A stretch of 64,000 nucleotides of DNA, from positions 1 to 64,000 of the forward strand of contig JAILHH010000021.1 of the NCBI GenBank assembly GCA_024695935.1, read 5' to 3'. The DNA is from Acetatifactor sp. GTDB taxonomy: Bacteria; Bacillota; Clostridia; Lachnospirales; Lachnospiraceae. Positions within the stretch are counted from its first letter, which is position 1; each line of letters begins with the position of its first letter. Below, in pieces: positions 34,626 through 44,200 of this stretch. Below the pieces are notes generated by a model, which was not told the origin of the DNA, ran no database searches, and saw only the letters and a list, made by a program, of their open reading frames with translations. The translations under genes were made by a program, and so were the position numbers.

Positions 34626-36371
34626 ATGAGTTTAGAAAAAATTGATTTGATCGATACAGAAAATACCGCAAACGTGGAGTACGAGGCTGAGGCCTTGGAG
34701 GACGTCGTAAGCGAAGAAGAGCTTGACAGGATCGACAGGTTCAATGCAGTTGCCGATCTTTTGGATGAAAGGATCTTGAAGGCCGTAAAAGATATGGGCT
34801 TTGAAAAGTTTTCGCCCATCCAGGAACAGGCGATCCCCTACCTCTTAGAGGGCGAGGATGTGATAGGACAGGCCCAGACCGGAACGGGAAAGACTGCGGC
34901 TTTCGGCATTCCCCTTATATCAAGGATCGACCCGGAGCTCAGAAAACTGCAGGGAATCGTGCTCTGCCCCACACGTGAGCTTGCCATGCAGGCGGCTGAG
35001 GAATTCAGAAAGCTTTTAAAATATATGCACGGCGTAAAAGTGCTTGCGATCTACGGCGGCGCGGATATTTCAAAGCAGATCCAGAACTTAAGAGGTGTTC
35101 AGATAATCGTGGGTACACCCGGACGAGTTATGGATCATATGAGAAGGCATACCATAAAGCTTGACAATGTAAAGATGGTGGTCCTGGACGAAGCGGATGA
35201 GATGCTGAACATGGGATTTCGAGAGGACATGGAGACGATCCTGGGACAGATCGAGGGAGAGCACCAGACCGCTCTTTTTTCCGCAACCATGCCAAAGCCT
35301 ATTTTGGAGATCACGGATCGTTTTCAAAAAGATGCCAGAATGGTGAAGGTAGCTGCAAAGGAGCTTACCATCCCTCTTGTCAGCCAGAGATATTATAAGG
35401 TAAAAAATACGGACAAGGATGCGGCATGCATCAGGCTTATACAGTACTACGAGCCAAAACTTGCCCTGATTTTCTGCAATACCAAGAGAAAAGTGGACGA
35501 GCTTGCCGAGACTTTGAAAAAAGCGGGATTTCAGGCAGAAGGCCTTCACGGCGATCTGTCACAGAGACAGCGTGACGTTGCTATGAACCGCTTCAGAAAC
35601 GGTGCGTCCAATATCCTCATCGCCACTGATGTGGCTGCCAGAGGAATCGATGTCGATGATGTGGAAGCAGTTATCAATTATGATATTCCGCAGGACATCG
35701 AATATTATGTTCACAGGATCGGTCGAACAGGCAGAGCAGGCAGAACCGGCAGGTCATTTACACTTGTATCCGCCAGGGAAATGTACAGGATCAGGGATAT
35801 TGAGAGAGCCTGCCATACAAAGATCGAGGAGAGAAAACTCCCCACAGCCGCAAAAGTTTTAAAGGTGAGAGCGGGAAGCCTCATGGAGGAGTCCTTTGAA
35901 AAAGTAAGCGCCACTGACGATGATATCATAAAGAAATATATTTATGCATATATGGAAAAAAATGAGTGTGATGCGATCGACGTGGCTTCGGCCCTTTTAA
36001 AAGCGGCTCTTGGAGAGATCGGTGAAGATATTCCCGAGGACAATTACAGATCCGGAAACAGGGACCGCGGCAGAAGAGGGGACAGAAATTCCTTTGGAAG
36101 AAGAGACTTTAACCGTGACGGCAGAAGAGATAAAAAAGCCGGACGTGATCATGGCAGGAGCTATGGCAGGGAAGAAGGCAGAAATGACCACAGAAGAATG
36201 CCTGCGGACAGAAGCGGACGCGAATTTGACAGAAAAAAGGTTTCGGGAGATAATAAACCGGACAGGCCGTATGACGAGAGACGCCCCACCCGCGTAAAAG
36301 AGGTAAGGCGCGACGGCTCAATCGCTTTTAAGTTTCCAAAGAAGAGAAAAAACGGCCGGGAAAGGGTTTAA
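34626..36371 (+). CDS. DEAD-box ATP-dependent RNA helicase (CshA/DeaD-like)
   Basis: 581 residues from ATG 34626, preceded by GAAAGGAAA; an upstream in-frame start at 34512 lies in the leader hairpin region and lacks a ribosome binding site. Motifs in order: Q motif (GFEKFSPIQEQAIP), AQTGTGKT, PTRELA, VLDEADEML, SAT, then HGDLSQ, ATDVAARGID and HRIGRTGRAG. A long basic Arg/Gly/Asp-rich tail (about 480-581) provides non-specific RNA binding. It is likely involved in mRNA decay, ribosome assembly and cold adaptation. ispF follows after 3 bases. Confidence 0.95.
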   Translation: MSLEKIDLIDTENTANVEYEAEALEDVVSEEELDRIDRFNAVADLLDERILKAVKDMGFEKFSPIQEQAIPYLLEGEDVIGQAQTGTGKTAAFGIPLISRIDPELRKLQGIVLCPTRELAMQAAEEFRKLLKYMHGVKVLAIYGGADISKQIQNLRGVQIIVGTPGRVMDHMRRHTIKLDNVKMVVLDEADEMLNMGFREDMETILGQIEGEHQTALFSATMPKPILEITDRFQKDARMVKVAAKELTIPLVSQRYYKVKNTDKDAACIRLIQYYEPKLALIFCNTKRKVDELAETLKKAGFQAEGLHGDLSQRQRDVAMNRFRNGASNILIATDVAARGIDVDDVEAVINYDIPQDIEYYVHRIGRTGRAGRTGRSFTLVSAREMYRIRDIERACHTKIEERKLPTAAKVLKVRAGSLMEESFEKVSATDDDIIKKYIYAYMEKNECDAIDVASALLKAALGEIGEDIPEDNYRSGNRDRGRRGDRNSFGRRDFNRDGRRDKKAGRDHGRSYGREEGRNDHRRMPADRSGREFDRKKVSGDNKPDRPYDERRPTRVKEVRRDGSIAFKFPKKRKNGRERV

Positions 36372-36374
36372 GAT

Positions 36375-36920
36375 ATGAGAATAGGTATGGGTTATGATGT
36401 TCACAGACTTGTGGAGGACAGGCCTCTTATCATAGGCGGAGTTGAGATTCCCTATGAAAAAGGCTTGCTTGGTCACTCCGATGCGGATGTGCTTCTTCAT
36501 GCGGTTTCGGACGCTCTTTTGGGAGCGGCGGCTCTTGGAGATATCGGAAAACATTTTCCGGATTCAGATCCTGCCTACAAAGGGATATCATCCCTGATCC
36601 TTCTTGAAAAGGTCGGTGAGATGCTGGAAGAGAAGGGGTATATCATTGACAATGTGGATGCTACCATAATAGCTCAGGCGCCGAAGATGCGCCCTTACAT
36701 TGATACGATGAGAGAAAATATCGCGAAGGCTCTCTGCATAGACGTCGATCAGGTGAATGTAAAAGCCACGACGGAGGAAGGCCTTGGCTTTACAGGTACC
36801 GGCGAGGGAATTTCATCCCAGGCTGTCTGCATGATCACAAGCGCCAGAGATGCCATGAGTTTTGATATGTCAAGACCTGCAGGATGTGCGGGATGCTCGG
36901 GCTGTGCAAAGCAATCATAA
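36375..36920 (+). CDS. ispF: 2-C-methyl-D-erythritol 2,4-cyclodiphosphate synthase with Cys-rich tail
   Basis: 181 residues. It makes MEcPP in the non-mevalonate isoprenoid pathway. Family motifs: [12 protein letters not shown] (metal-binding Asp/His), [19 protein letters not shown] and [14 protein letters not shown], with the C-terminal [20 protein letters not shown]. IspF normally ends near residue 158; here a 20-odd-residue extension ends [12 protein letters not shown], with three Cys spaced as CxxCxxC. It lies 3 bases after the helicase gene; in Bacillus ispF also neighbours cysE-cysS-mrnC-rlmB-sigH. Confidence 0.96.
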   Translation: MRIGMGYDVHRLVEDRPLIIGGVEIPYEKGLLGHSDADVLLHAVSDALLGAAALGDIGKHFPDSDPAYKGISSLILLEKVGEMLEEKGYIIDNVDATIIAQAPKMRPYIDTMRENIAKALCIDVDQVNVKATTEEGLGFTGTGEGISSQAVCMITSARDAMSFDMSRPAGCAGCSGCAKQS

Positions 36921-36928
36921 AAATGACA

Positions 36929-36958
36929 TTGACAAAAAGAGCCCAAGGTAATTAAAAT
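36929..36958 (+). promoter_or_regulatory. Promoter of the cysE-cysS T-box operon
   Basis: TTGACA (36929-36934), 18 bases, TAAAAT (36953-36958). Confidence 0.65.
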
Positions 36959-36964
36959 AAGCAT

Positions 36965-37218
36965 TAGTTAATAGCAATAAAGGCACAGATCGAAAAGAGT
37001 ACTTTTATCAGATGCAACAGGGAGGAAACGTCAGAGACTGAGAGCGGATCCGGCTGTAGATAACAGGAAGTGCATTCGTGAGCCGATGTGAGGAAATTTT
37101 TTAGTATTCACATCCGAATCGGGCGCGTTAAGCCCGTTAAGGGAACGATTTTTGATCGTTAATTAGAGTGGAACCGCGGATGTATTCGTCTCTTTGGATG
37201 AATACGTCCGCTTTTTTC
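36965..37218 (+). promoter_or_regulatory. Cysteine T-box leader
   Basis: A complete T-box lies between ispF and cysE. The conserved T-box sequence AGAGTGGAACCGCGG is at 37165-37179. The terminator GCGGATGTATTCGTC/GAATACGTCCGC ends in six T at 37212-37217. The stem I specifier loop contains TGC (37071-37073) in GGAAGTGCATTCG, a cysteine codon, which fits the downstream cysE and cysS. Uncharged tRNA-Cys should stabilise the antiterminator and turn on cysteine synthesis and charging. Confidence 0.93.
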
Positions 37219-37240
37219 TTATATAGCATTGGAGGCAAAA

Positions 37241-37906
37241 ATGGGTTTTATCAGGGATGAGATCAAAATAATCAGAGAGAGAGATCCTGCTATACATTCG
37301 GATATGGAAGTATTTTTATATCCGAGCTTCAGGGTCATGCTTCATTACAGACTGGCACACAAGCTGTATCTGAAAAAGCATTATTTTCTGGCAAGATACA
37401 TTTCACAGCGAGGAGTCAGAAAAACGGGAATAGAGATTCACCCGGGTGCTCAGATCGGAAAAGGACTTTTTATCGATCACGGAAACGGTGTTATAATAGG
37501 AGAGACCACCATAATCGGTGACAACGTGACGCTCTACCAGGGAGTTACCCTTGGCGGAACCGGAAAAGAGCAGGGCAAGCGTCATCCCACCATCGGAAAC
37601 AATGTGATGATCTCTGCCGGAGCAAAGGTCCTTGGTTCATTCACCGTAGGTGACAATTCAAAGGTCGGCGCAGGAAGCGTGGTGCTCTCGGAAGTACCGC
37701 CCAATTCCACGGTTGTGGGTGTACCGGCCAGAGTTGTAAAGAGAAAAGACGAATGTCACCCTCAGGAATCCATGTGTCAGGTGGACCTGCCGGATCCCGT
37801 ACGAGAGGACATCACGGCTTTGCAGGAGGCAAATACCAATCTGGTAAACGAGCTTCTTGAACTAAAAAATGAGATAAGAGCCCTAAAACGAGAAAAGGAG
37901 CAATAA
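37241..37906 (+). CDS. cysE: Serine O-acetyltransferase
   Basis: 221 residues from ATG 37241 with GGAGG 7 bases upstream. An apparent earlier TTG at 37229 would contain the ribosome binding site itself, so it is not the start. It makes O-acetylserine for cysteine synthesis. N-terminal helices are followed by a left-handed beta-helix of hexapeptide repeats (GIEIHPGAQIGKGLFIDHGN, then VIIGETTIIGDNVTLYQGVT). The His of IDHGNGV and the GGTGKEQGKRHP loop are conserved. A 30-residue coiled coil ends the protein. The T-box controls it. Confidence 0.95.
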   Translation: MGFIRDEIKIIRERDPAIHSDMEVFLYPSFRVMLHYRLAHKLYLKKHYFLARYISQRGVRKTGIEIHPGAQIGKGLFIDHGNGVIIGETTIIGDNVTLYQGVTLGGTGKEQGKRHPTIGNNVMISAGAKVLGSFTVGDNSKVGAGSVVLSEVPPNSTVVGVPARVVKRKDECHPQESMCQVDLPDPVREDITALQEANTNLVNELLELKNEIRALKREKEQ

Positions 37907-37910
37907 ATAG

Positions 37911-39326
37911 ATGAGTATCAGGATTTACAACACACTTTCAAAGAGAAAAGAGGATTTTAAACCCATAGAGCCCGGCAAGGTAAAAATGTATGTCTGCGGC
38001 CCCACCGTTTATAATCTCATTCATATAGGAAATGCCCGTCCCATGATAGTATTTGACACTGTCAGAAGATATTTTGAGCACAAGGGGTATGAAGTAAACT
38101 ACGTTTCAAACTTCACCGACGTTGATGACAAGATCATTAAAAAAGCAGTGGAGGAGGGCGTTGACGCCGAAGTTATCTCCGAGAGATATATCGAGGAGTG
38201 CAAAAAGGATATGGCTTCTTTGAATGTGAAGCCTGCCACCACCCATCCACAGGCAACAAAGGAAATCCCCGGTATGCTTGATATGATCCATACCCTCATC
38301 GCAAAAAAGCATGCTTATGTTGCAGAGGACGGAACAGTATATTTTAAGACCAGAAGCTTCAAAGAATACGGAAAGCTGTCTCACAAAAATATCGACGATC
38401 TCCGCGGAGGAAACAGATCCCTCCTTGTAACCGGCGAGGATCAGAAAGAGGATCCCCTGGATTTCGTTTTGTGGAAGCCCAAAAAAGAAGGAGAGCCTTT
38501 CTGGGAGTCACCCTGGTGCAACGGCCGTCCCGGCTGGCACATCGAGTGCTCCGTTATGAGCAAAAAATATCTCGGCGACGAGATCGACATTCATGCCGGA
38601 GGCGAGGACCTGATCTTCCCCCATCACGAGAACGAGATCGCCCAGTCCGAGTGCTGCAATGACAAGACCTTTGCAAAATACTGGATGCATAATGCATTTT
38701 TAAATATCGACAATCACAAGATGTCAAAGTCTCTCGGAAACTTCTTTACGGTAAGAGAGATCCTTGATAAATACGACCCTCAGGTCCTCAGATTCTTTAT
38801 GTTATCGGCTCATTACAGAAGCCCCTTAAACTTCTCGGCAGAACTTATGGAGAGTTCAAAGAACGGCCTTGAGAGGATCCTTACCTGTGCTGATAATTTA
38901 AAATATCTGGCAGAGAAGGCAGTTACACAGGAGCTTACTAAAGAGGAAGTGGATCTTCTCCATGAGGCAGACGGATTCATATCAAGATTCGACGAAGCCA
39001 TGGACGATGATTTCAATACGGCAGATGCGATCTCTGTTATATTTGATCTGGTTAAATTTATCAATTCAAATGTAAATGACAACAGCTCAAAGGGATTCGT
39101 AAACGGCTTAAAGGCTCAGTTTGTGATCCTTGCGGATGTTCTCGGATTAAAGATCGAGAGAGAAGCAGAGCTTTTGGACAGCGACATCGAGAAGCTTATA
39201 AATGAGCGTCAGGAAGCCAGAAAGGCAAAGAACTTTGCAAGAGCCGACGAGATCAGACAGGAGCTTCTTGACAAGGGAATCATACTGGAAGATACCAGAG
39301 AAGGTGTAAAATGGAAAAAAGCCTGA
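37911..39326 (+). CDS. cysS: Cysteinyl-tRNA synthetase
   Basis: 471 residues. Class I synthetase with a zinc site: the first Cys ligand is in MYVCGPTVYN, the HIGH variant is HIGNARP, and further ligands are in the HIECSVMS and HHENEIAQSE segments. KMSKS is exact (HKMSKSLGN). The C-terminal DALR-type helices are complete. It begins 4 bases after cysE, in the same T-box operon. The last 16 bases overlap mrnC. Confidence 0.97.
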   Translation: MSIRIYNTLSKRKEDFKPIEPGKVKMYVCGPTVYNLIHIGNARPMIVFDTVRRYFEHKGYEVNYVSNFTDVDDKIIKKAVEEGVDAEVISERYIEECKKDMASLNVKPATTHPQATKEIPGMLDMIHTLIAKKHAYVAEDGTVYFKTRSFKEYGKLSHKNIDDLRGGNRSLLVTGEDQKEDPLDFVLWKPKKEGEPFWESPWCNGRPGWHIECSVMSKKYLGDEIDIHAGGEDLIFPHHENEIAQSECCNDKTFAKYWMHNAFLNIDNHKMSKSLGNFFTVREILDKYDPQVLRFFMLSAHYRSPLNFSAELMESSKNGLERILTCADNLKYLAEKAVTQELTKEEVDLLHEADGFISRFDEAMDDDFNTADAISVIFDLVKFINSNVNDNSSKGFVNGLKAQFVILADVLGLKIEREAELLDSDIEKLINERQEARKAKNFARADEIRQELLDKGIILEDTREGVKWKKA

Positions 39327-39727
39327 TCTTGGAAACCTTTAATTTAAAAGAACAGGATATCAGAACCTTTTCGGGCCTTACCTTGGCATATGTGGGTGAT
39401 GCGGTATATGACCTCATCATCAGGACATTTGTGACGGAGCAGGGGGCCAGGAGCGTAAATGCCCTCAACAAAATGAAGGTAAGATATGTAAATGCAAAGG
39501 CCCAGTCGGATATCATCACGGCGCTTTTGGATGAGCTTACCGAGGAGGAGACGGACGTCTACAAAAGGGGCAAAAATTCAAAACCCCAGTCCACCGCCAA
39601 AAACGCCACCCTCTCAGACTACCACAGAGCAACCGGATTTGAGGCACTTGTGGGATATCTGTATCTGACGGGGCAGACCGACAGGCTCATGTATCTTGTG
39701 AAAAAAGGAGTGGAAACAATAGGATAA
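39311..39727 (+). CDS. mrnC: Mini-ribonuclease III
   Basis: 138 residues: an RNase III catalytic domain without a dsRNA-binding domain. Mini-III matures the ends of 23S rRNA. The signature LAYVGDAVYDLIIRTFV holds the catalytic Asp, and the second acidic site is in FEALVGYLYLTG. The central AKNATLSDYHRATG is typical. It overlaps cysS by 16 bases and rlmB by one base, so translation is coupled. Confidence 0.95.
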   Translation: MEKSLILETFNLKEQDIRTFSGLTLAYVGDAVYDLIIRTFVTEQGARSVNALNKMKVRYVNAKAQSDIITALLDELTEEETDVYKRGKNSKPQSTAKNATLSDYHRATGFEALVGYLYLTGQTDRLMYLVKKGVETIG

Positions 39728-40467
39728 TGGCATATACCGAATTTACCATCGAAGGCAGAAATGCTGTGATCGAAAGCTTCAGGGCCGGCAAGCCCATAGA
39801 CAAGGTTTACATATTGGACGGCTGTCAGGACGGCCCCATAAGCACCATAAAAAGAGAGGCTAAAAAGCATGATACTCTCATAAAATATGTGACAAAGGAA
39901 CGCCTGGACCAGCTCTCGGAAACCGGAAAGCACCAGGGAGTCATCGCTGTGGCAGCAGCCTACGAATACTCCGAGGTTTCCGACATCCTAGACAAGGCAA
40001 GGGAAAGGGGGGAGGCTCCTTTTGTATTCATACTTGATAATATCGAGGATCCCCACAATCTGGGTGCCATAATAAGGACCGCAAATCTGGCAGGAGCCCA
40101 TGGTGTGATAATCCCCAAAAACAGAGCAGTGGGCCTCACCGCCACGGTTGCCAGAACCTCCGCGGGAGCTTTGAATTACACCCCTGTTGCAAAGGTGACC
40201 AATATTTCAAAGACCATAGAGGATCTGAAAAAAGAAGGCTTGTGGTTTGTGTGCGCGGATATGGACGGCACTGTGATGTATGACCTTGATTTAAAGGGAC
40301 CCATCGGTTTGGTCATCGGAAACGAGGGCGAGGGTGTCAGCCGCCTCGTCAGAGAAAAATGTGATTTTGTGGCATCCATTCCTATGAAGGGAGATATCGA
40401 TTCATTAAATGCCTCTGTTGCCGCAGGTGTTTTGGCATATGAGATAGTCAGACAACGCAGTCTTTAG
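39727..40467 (+). CDS. rlmB: 23S rRNA (guanosine-2'-O)-methyltransferase RlmB family
   Basis: 246 residues. SpoU/TrmH-type SAM-dependent methyltransferase with a substrate-binding N-terminal domain (residues 1-75). The three SPOUT motifs are present: LDNIEDPHNLGAIIRTANLA, GLVIGNEGEGVSRLVREKCD and ASIPMKGDIDSLNASVAAGV. It most likely methylates G2251 of 23S rRNA by family. The ATG overlaps the mrnC stop (ATAATG). Confidence 0.93.
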   Translation: MAYTEFTIEGRNAVIESFRAGKPIDKVYILDGCQDGPISTIKREAKKHDTLIKYVTKERLDQLSETGKHQGVIAVAAAYEYSEVSDILDKARERGEAPFVFILDNIEDPHNLGAIIRTANLAGAHGVIIPKNRAVGLTATVARTSAGALNYTPVAKVTNISKTIEDLKKEGLWFVCADMDGTVMYDLDLKGPIGLVIGNEGEGVSRLVREKCDFVASIPMKGDIDSLNASVAAGVLAYEIVRQRSL

Positions 40468-40476
40468 GTAAAAAAT

Positions 40477-41082
40477 ATGAAGGATGAATTCAAGGATTTT
40501 ACGGACGAAGAGCTGATAGAAAAATTGCGCCAGGGAGAAAAAGGCATAGAGGAATATCTCTGTGACAAATACAAGGACCTGGTAAAAGCCAAGGCAAAGA
40601 GCATGTTTATACTGGGCGGAGACAGCGAGGATCTGATCCAGGAAGGCATGATCGGTCTGTTCAAAGCGGTCAGGGATTATGACTGCGGCAGAGACGCGGC
40701 TTTTTCCACATTTGCGGAGCTTTGTATCAACAGGCAGATATATAAGGCCCTGCAGGCGTCAAACCGAAAAAAGAACATTCCCTTAAATTCCTATATTTCC
40801 CTCTACGGGGAAAAGGAGAGCGAGGAAGGTGCTTTTAATCCCCTGGAAAATATCGTAGATAATTCAAAGCCCGGACCCGAGGAGCTGATCCTTGACAGGG
40901 AGAGAGTGGATTATCTGGAGCAGGTCATTGAAAAGGAATTGTCTTCCTTTGAAAATGAGGTCCTGGAGCTCATGCTCACAGGGCTTAATTATGTTGAGAT
41001 AGCTCATATTCTCGGAAAGACCGACAAATCCGTGGATAATTGTATACAGAGAATAAAAGGAAAGATAAGGAAGATACTGTGA
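40477..41082 (+). CDS. sigH: RNA polymerase sigma factor, SigH type
   Basis: 201 residues. Sigma-70 region 2 is clear (DKYKDLVKAKAKSMFILGGD, then SEDLIQEGMIGLFKAVRDYD) and region 4 is at the C-terminus (LTGLNYVEIAHILGKTDKSV). Length and the gene order cysS-mrnC-rlmB-sigH match Bacillus SigH, which controls early stationary-phase and sporulation genes; yacP, which lies between rlmB and sigH in Bacillus, is absent. Whether this host sporulates cannot be told from the window. rpmG-secE-nusG do not follow. Confidence 0.92.
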   Translation: MKDEFKDFTDEELIEKLRQGEKGIEEYLCDKYKDLVKAKAKSMFILGGDSEDLIQEGMIGLFKAVRDYDCGRDAAFSTFAELCINRQIYKALQASNRKKNIPLNSYISLYGEKESEEGAFNPLENIVDNSKPGPEELILDRERVDYLEQVIEKELSSFENEVLELMLTGLNYVEIAHILGKTDKSVDNCIQRIKGKIRKIL

Positions 41083-41224
41083 TGTCTTCTTTATTTTTTT
41101 TTTAGAATTTAATTGCACAAAATTAATTGTATTGGAGGTTTGTCAGCTTTATAATTTTAAGTCGACAATTATTAATTTATGAATAAAAATTCGGTGCCGT
41201 TCGAAGAGTGAAAGAGGAAAGAAA

Positions 41225-44200
41225 ATGATTTCAAAATTCAGTGTTAAAAAGCCATATACCGTATTGGTGGGAGTGATACTCGTCATCGTTTTGGGTGTGG
41301 TATCTTTTACAAAGATGAGCGCGGATCTGTTGCCAAACATTTCCCTGCCATACGTTATCGTAATGACCACATATCCCGGAGCCACTCCCGAGACTGTGGA
41401 GGCGGCGGTGACCCAGCCCATAGAAAGTTCCATGGCAACCGTCAGCAACATAGAAAATATCAGTTCGGTTTCAAATGAAAACTATTCGGTGGTGATCCTG
41501 GAATTTGCCCAGTCCTCCGACATGGATTCGGTTTCATTGGAGATAAGGGAGAGTCTGGATCAGCTGGAGAGCTATTTCCCGGATTCGGTGGGAAATCCCA
41601 TTATCATGAAGCTAAATCCCAACATGCTGCCTGCAATGATCGCAGCGGTGGGCGTGGAAGACATGGACATGGCGGAGGTCAGCACCTATGTAAATGACAC
41701 TGTTGTTCCCGATATTGAGAGTTTAGAGGGAGTAGCTTCCGTATCAAGTGTGGGTATCCTCGAGGAAAATGTTAGCGTCATCATCAGAAAGGACAAGATC
41801 GATGCCGTAAACGAAAAGATATTTGCGGCGGTTGATGAGCAGATGGCTGATGCAGAGAAGGAACTTGAGGACGGCAAGCAGGCTCTCGAAGACTCAAAGA
41901 CCGAGATGGCAAATGCTAAGTCACAGCTCGTCGACGGCCAGAATAAATTAAATGATGGAAAAAAAGAGATAGAAAATAACAAATCAAAGCTGGAGGATGC
42001 AAAAAAGGAACTTGAGAACAAGCAGTCCTCCACAGCTGCCGAACTTGCAAAGCAGAAGGCTTCCCTCACAGCGGCAAAGGCACAGCTTGAGAGCGTACAG
42101 ACTTCCGTAAACACTGCAAAGACTTACACCGATGCGCTGGCAAAGATCGATTCGGGTAAAAGCCAGATCAATACTTCAATCACTGCACTTAACACTCTTT
42201 CGAATGTGGGAACCGAGTACAGCGGATATCTGGCATCAGTTTCCGGAGGAGATCTGACAGCAGTAGATGGTATACAGACATTAAAGACTTCTATTGTATC
42301 CAATGCCGCATTGGCATATATGATAAATTCGAATGAGACATTGTCCCAGTATGTGGATCTGGCTGCCCTGGCAAATGCAGACTGGACAGATCCCACAACC
42401 GCCGCTACTGTGGTTGGACCTACTTTATATGCTATAGAGGGATTCGTGCCTCAGGCGAAAGACACTCTGGAACATCAGAGGGACAGTCTTTTAGATCAAG
42501 AGCAAAAGACCACAACGGCTTTATATGCTACGACCGGTGGTCTTGATTATGATACTTATGTGGCGACGATTAATGCGGGATTAAAATCTCAGAACATGAC
42601 GGTGGCAGCAATTCCGGATGCCATAAACAAACTGAACAATGCCCTGGTAGAGATAGAAAAAGGCGAACTCACTGCAGCGGTTGAATTTGCAAACGGCAAG
42701 TCAACCATAGCTCTCGGAGAGTACCAGCTGCAGGTGGCAGAGGGTGAACTTACCGCAAATCAGGCTACCATCGATTCCGGCTGGGATCAGATAAAGGATG
42801 GATTAAGTCAGCTTGATGATGCCAAAAAACAGATAGAGGACGGCGAGGAACAGCTTGCAAAGGCAAAGGAAACCGCCTATGATTCCGCTGATATCGAGGG
42901 AATCCTCACAGTGGATACAGTTAAACAGCTCCTCACTGCTCAGAACTTCTCTATGCCTGCGGGATATGTGACAGAGGACGGCGTGTCATACCTTGTCAGG
43001 ATCGGTGACAAGCCCGAGTCTGTGGAGGAGATGGCTGCAATGCCTCTTCTAAACTTTCACATGGATAACGTTCCTGTCATCACCCTGGGAGATGTGGCAG
43101 ATGTATTTTATGCTGACAACTCGGATGAGATCTATACAAACGTAAACGGAAGCGCCGGTGTTATTTTGACTATTCAAAAGCAGACCGGTTATTCCACAGG
43201 TGATGTGTCCGATACTTTGACGGACAAATTTAATGACCTTACGGAGGAAAATCCTGCTCTTAATATCATTCCTCTCATGGATCAGGGTATTTACATCGAC
43301 CTGGTAATGGATGCCATCGTGAACAATATTTTGATAGGTGCGCTTCTTGCCATCTTTATATTGATATTGTTCTTAAAGGATATCAAACCTACGATCGTCA
43401 TCGCGGTATCCATCCCTATTTCGCTGGTTACCGCCGTGGTTTGCATGTACTTTAGCGGCGTTACTTTAAATATCATTTCTCTGTCGGGACTTGCTCTCGG
43501 TATAGGAATGCTTGTTGATAACTCCATCGTGGTCATCGAGAATATTTACAGACTGCGAAGCGAAGGATATTCAATGAAAGATGCCGCCATCGAAGGAGCT
43601 AAAGAGGTTGCCGGAGCCATCGTAGCTTCCACACTTACCACCATCTGTGTATTCCTTCCTATCGTATTTACAGAGGGAATCACCAGACAGCTCTTCGTGG
43701 ATATGGGTCTGACCATTGCTTACTCACTGCTTGCATCACTTTTGATCGCCCTTACGGTGGTACCTGCTCTTTCTTCAAAGATTTTGAACAGGACAAAGGA
43801 TGCCAAGGAGAGCAAGGCTTTCACGGGATTTTTGAATATCTATGAGAAGTTTTTGAAATTCAGTTTAAAGATCAAGCCCGTGGTTTATATATTTGTAGTT
43901 GTTTTACTGGTTCTCAGCGGTGTGGCTGCCTACTCAAACGGTACCGCATTTATGACTGACATGGATTCCACTCAGCTGACCGTAAATGTACGACTTTCAG
44001 ACGAGGCAACTCTTGATGAGACAGGAGCAGTCACGGATGAAGTGGTTGAAAAGCTGATGAGCATCGATGATATTCAGGACGTTGGTGCCATGACTCAGAG
44101 TTCGTCACTTTCACTTCTCGGCGGAGGCGGTGGCAATTCCAGCACCAATTCGACCAGTATCTACGTGGTTACAAAGGAGAAAAAGGATCATTCAAACGAA

